Assembly (NCBI RefSeq): GCF_000379525.1 | Contig: NZ_KB902534.1 | Location: 1 to 33,830 of the forward strand | Source: Lamprocystis purpurea DSM 4197 | GTDB taxonomy: Bacteria; Pseudomonadota; Gammaproteobacteria; Chromatiales; Chromatiaceae | DNA length: 33,830 bases | Direction: 5' to 3' | Part shown: in pieces, positions 33,548 to 33,830 of the stretch | Numbering within the stretch: position 1 is the stretch's first letter | Layout: every line of letters begins with the position of its first letter | The notes under the pieces: model-generated | Database searches by the model: none | The model's input: the letters and a program-made list of their open reading frames with translations, nothing else | Told to the model about the DNA's origin: nothing | Position numbers and translations under genes: made by a program

Positions 33548-33830
33548 GGCTCATGAGGCCAAGTGTGTGAGCCTTTATTAATTTAGAATGATAGACGATA
33601 ATGAAATACCGCACAGCACATAATTATCTTTTTGGACTGATATGCTCATTTTTTCCGTCATCGAGTTAATGGACGAACAGAAATGCTATGATTTCTTGGT
33701 TAATATACTTCATCCGACTGGTCTAGGGTGCCCTGTTTGTCAATGCCCAGTTGAAGATTCGAAAATTCACAGAAGAGATCGCGCGCCAGTTCTATACTAC
33801 AAATGTGCTAACGGACATATTTATAACGCA
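33548..33830 (+). mobile_element. Insertion sequence end (right copy, cut by window)
   Basis: 33548-33805 is the exact reverse complement of 1-258; the last 25 bases continue into the transposase and cannot be compared. The element starts GGCTCATGAGGCC, then an AT-rich leader, then a transposase reading out of the window. The other end is outside the window. Confidence 0.75.
33642..33830 (+). CDS. IS1595-like transposase, N-terminal fragment (window edge)
   Basis: Open from the ATG at 33642 to the window end, 63 codons. The zinc-ribbon is seen in full: GCPVCQCPVE around residues 29-38 and YYKCANGHIYNA at 52-63. An internal ATG at residue 10 (MDEQKC) is an alternative start. Family assignment rests on this domain and the RAPVLYY stretch; the catalytic part is outside. 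Confidence 0.62.
   Translation, partial: MLIFSVIELMDEQKCYDFLVNILHPTGLGCPVCQCPVEDSKIHRRDRAPVLYYKCANGHIYNA

Noticed and set aside
1-33830. Composite transposon carrying the whole window
   Set aside because: The interior is mostly housekeeping genes (folE, nth, queG, lexA, cbb, cyd); identical end copies are better explained by separate insertions or by a contig ending in repeats.
1-33830. tRNA or rRNA genes
   Set aside because: I saw no cloverleaf with a GTTC loop and no rRNA-like stretch in the gaps; a covariance search was not possible.

Overview
The window looks like a piece of a chromosome from a high-GC, sulfur-oxidising gammaproteobacterium, most likely a purple sulfur bacterium of the Chromatiaceae. 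The evidence is a form IA RuBisCO operon (cbbLSQO), a DsrC-type sulfur-carrier protein, a cytochrome bd oxidase, and several families of short palindromic repeats in the intergenic gaps. No pigment, reaction-centre, dsrAB or carboxysome genes are present, so phototrophy and the exact family are inference.

Layout. Positions 1-258 and 33548-33805 are perfect inverted copies of the 5' end of an insertion sequence. Each carries the start of a zinc-ribbon transposase (IS1595-like) reading outwards, and both are cut by the window edges. Positions 389-8837 are a leftward block: a polysaccharide flippase, folE, a polyprenol/phytol-kinase-like membrane protein, a DsrC-like protein, a DUF1631 protein, a small conserved protein, queG, a DUF1841 protein and nth. 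Positions 8900-13445 run rightward. An SOS box lies in front of a PvuII-type DNA methyltransferase and an HNH nuclease, followed directly by lexA, imuA and an RlmN-like radical SAM methylase. srkA and a secreted metallophosphoesterase diverge after that. Positions 16108-21431 hold cbbL, cbbS, cbbQ and cbbO: RuBisCO and its AAA+/VWA activase. Positions 21725-27361 hold a type IV pilin, a Crp/Fnr regulator, a small conserved protein, a NifX-like protein and cydABX. Positions 27811-30926 carry a CIA30 protein, an MlaC-like periplasmic protein, a membrane-anchored aspartic protease and a NahK-like sugar kinase. Positions 31000-32690 are visibly AT-richer and decayed: a PIN toxin with an in-frame stop, its putative antitoxin, a frameshifted small membrane protein and about 550 bases without a gene. 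A SAM methyltransferase closes the window.

The most interesting arrangement is the restriction-modification cassette sitting between a well-formed LexA operator (CTG-N10-CAG, 8925-8940) and lexA itself. No second LexA box was found in front of lexA. As it stands, the only visible SOS operator would drive methylase, nuclease, lexA and imuA together, tying a restriction system to the DNA-damage response.

Mobile and repetitive sequence is a second theme. Dispersed palindromes fall in many gaps. One appears to supply the last codons and stop of a gene, another contains the ribosome-binding site of the RlmN-like gene, and a 16-bp tandem array grows out of the folE stop codon.
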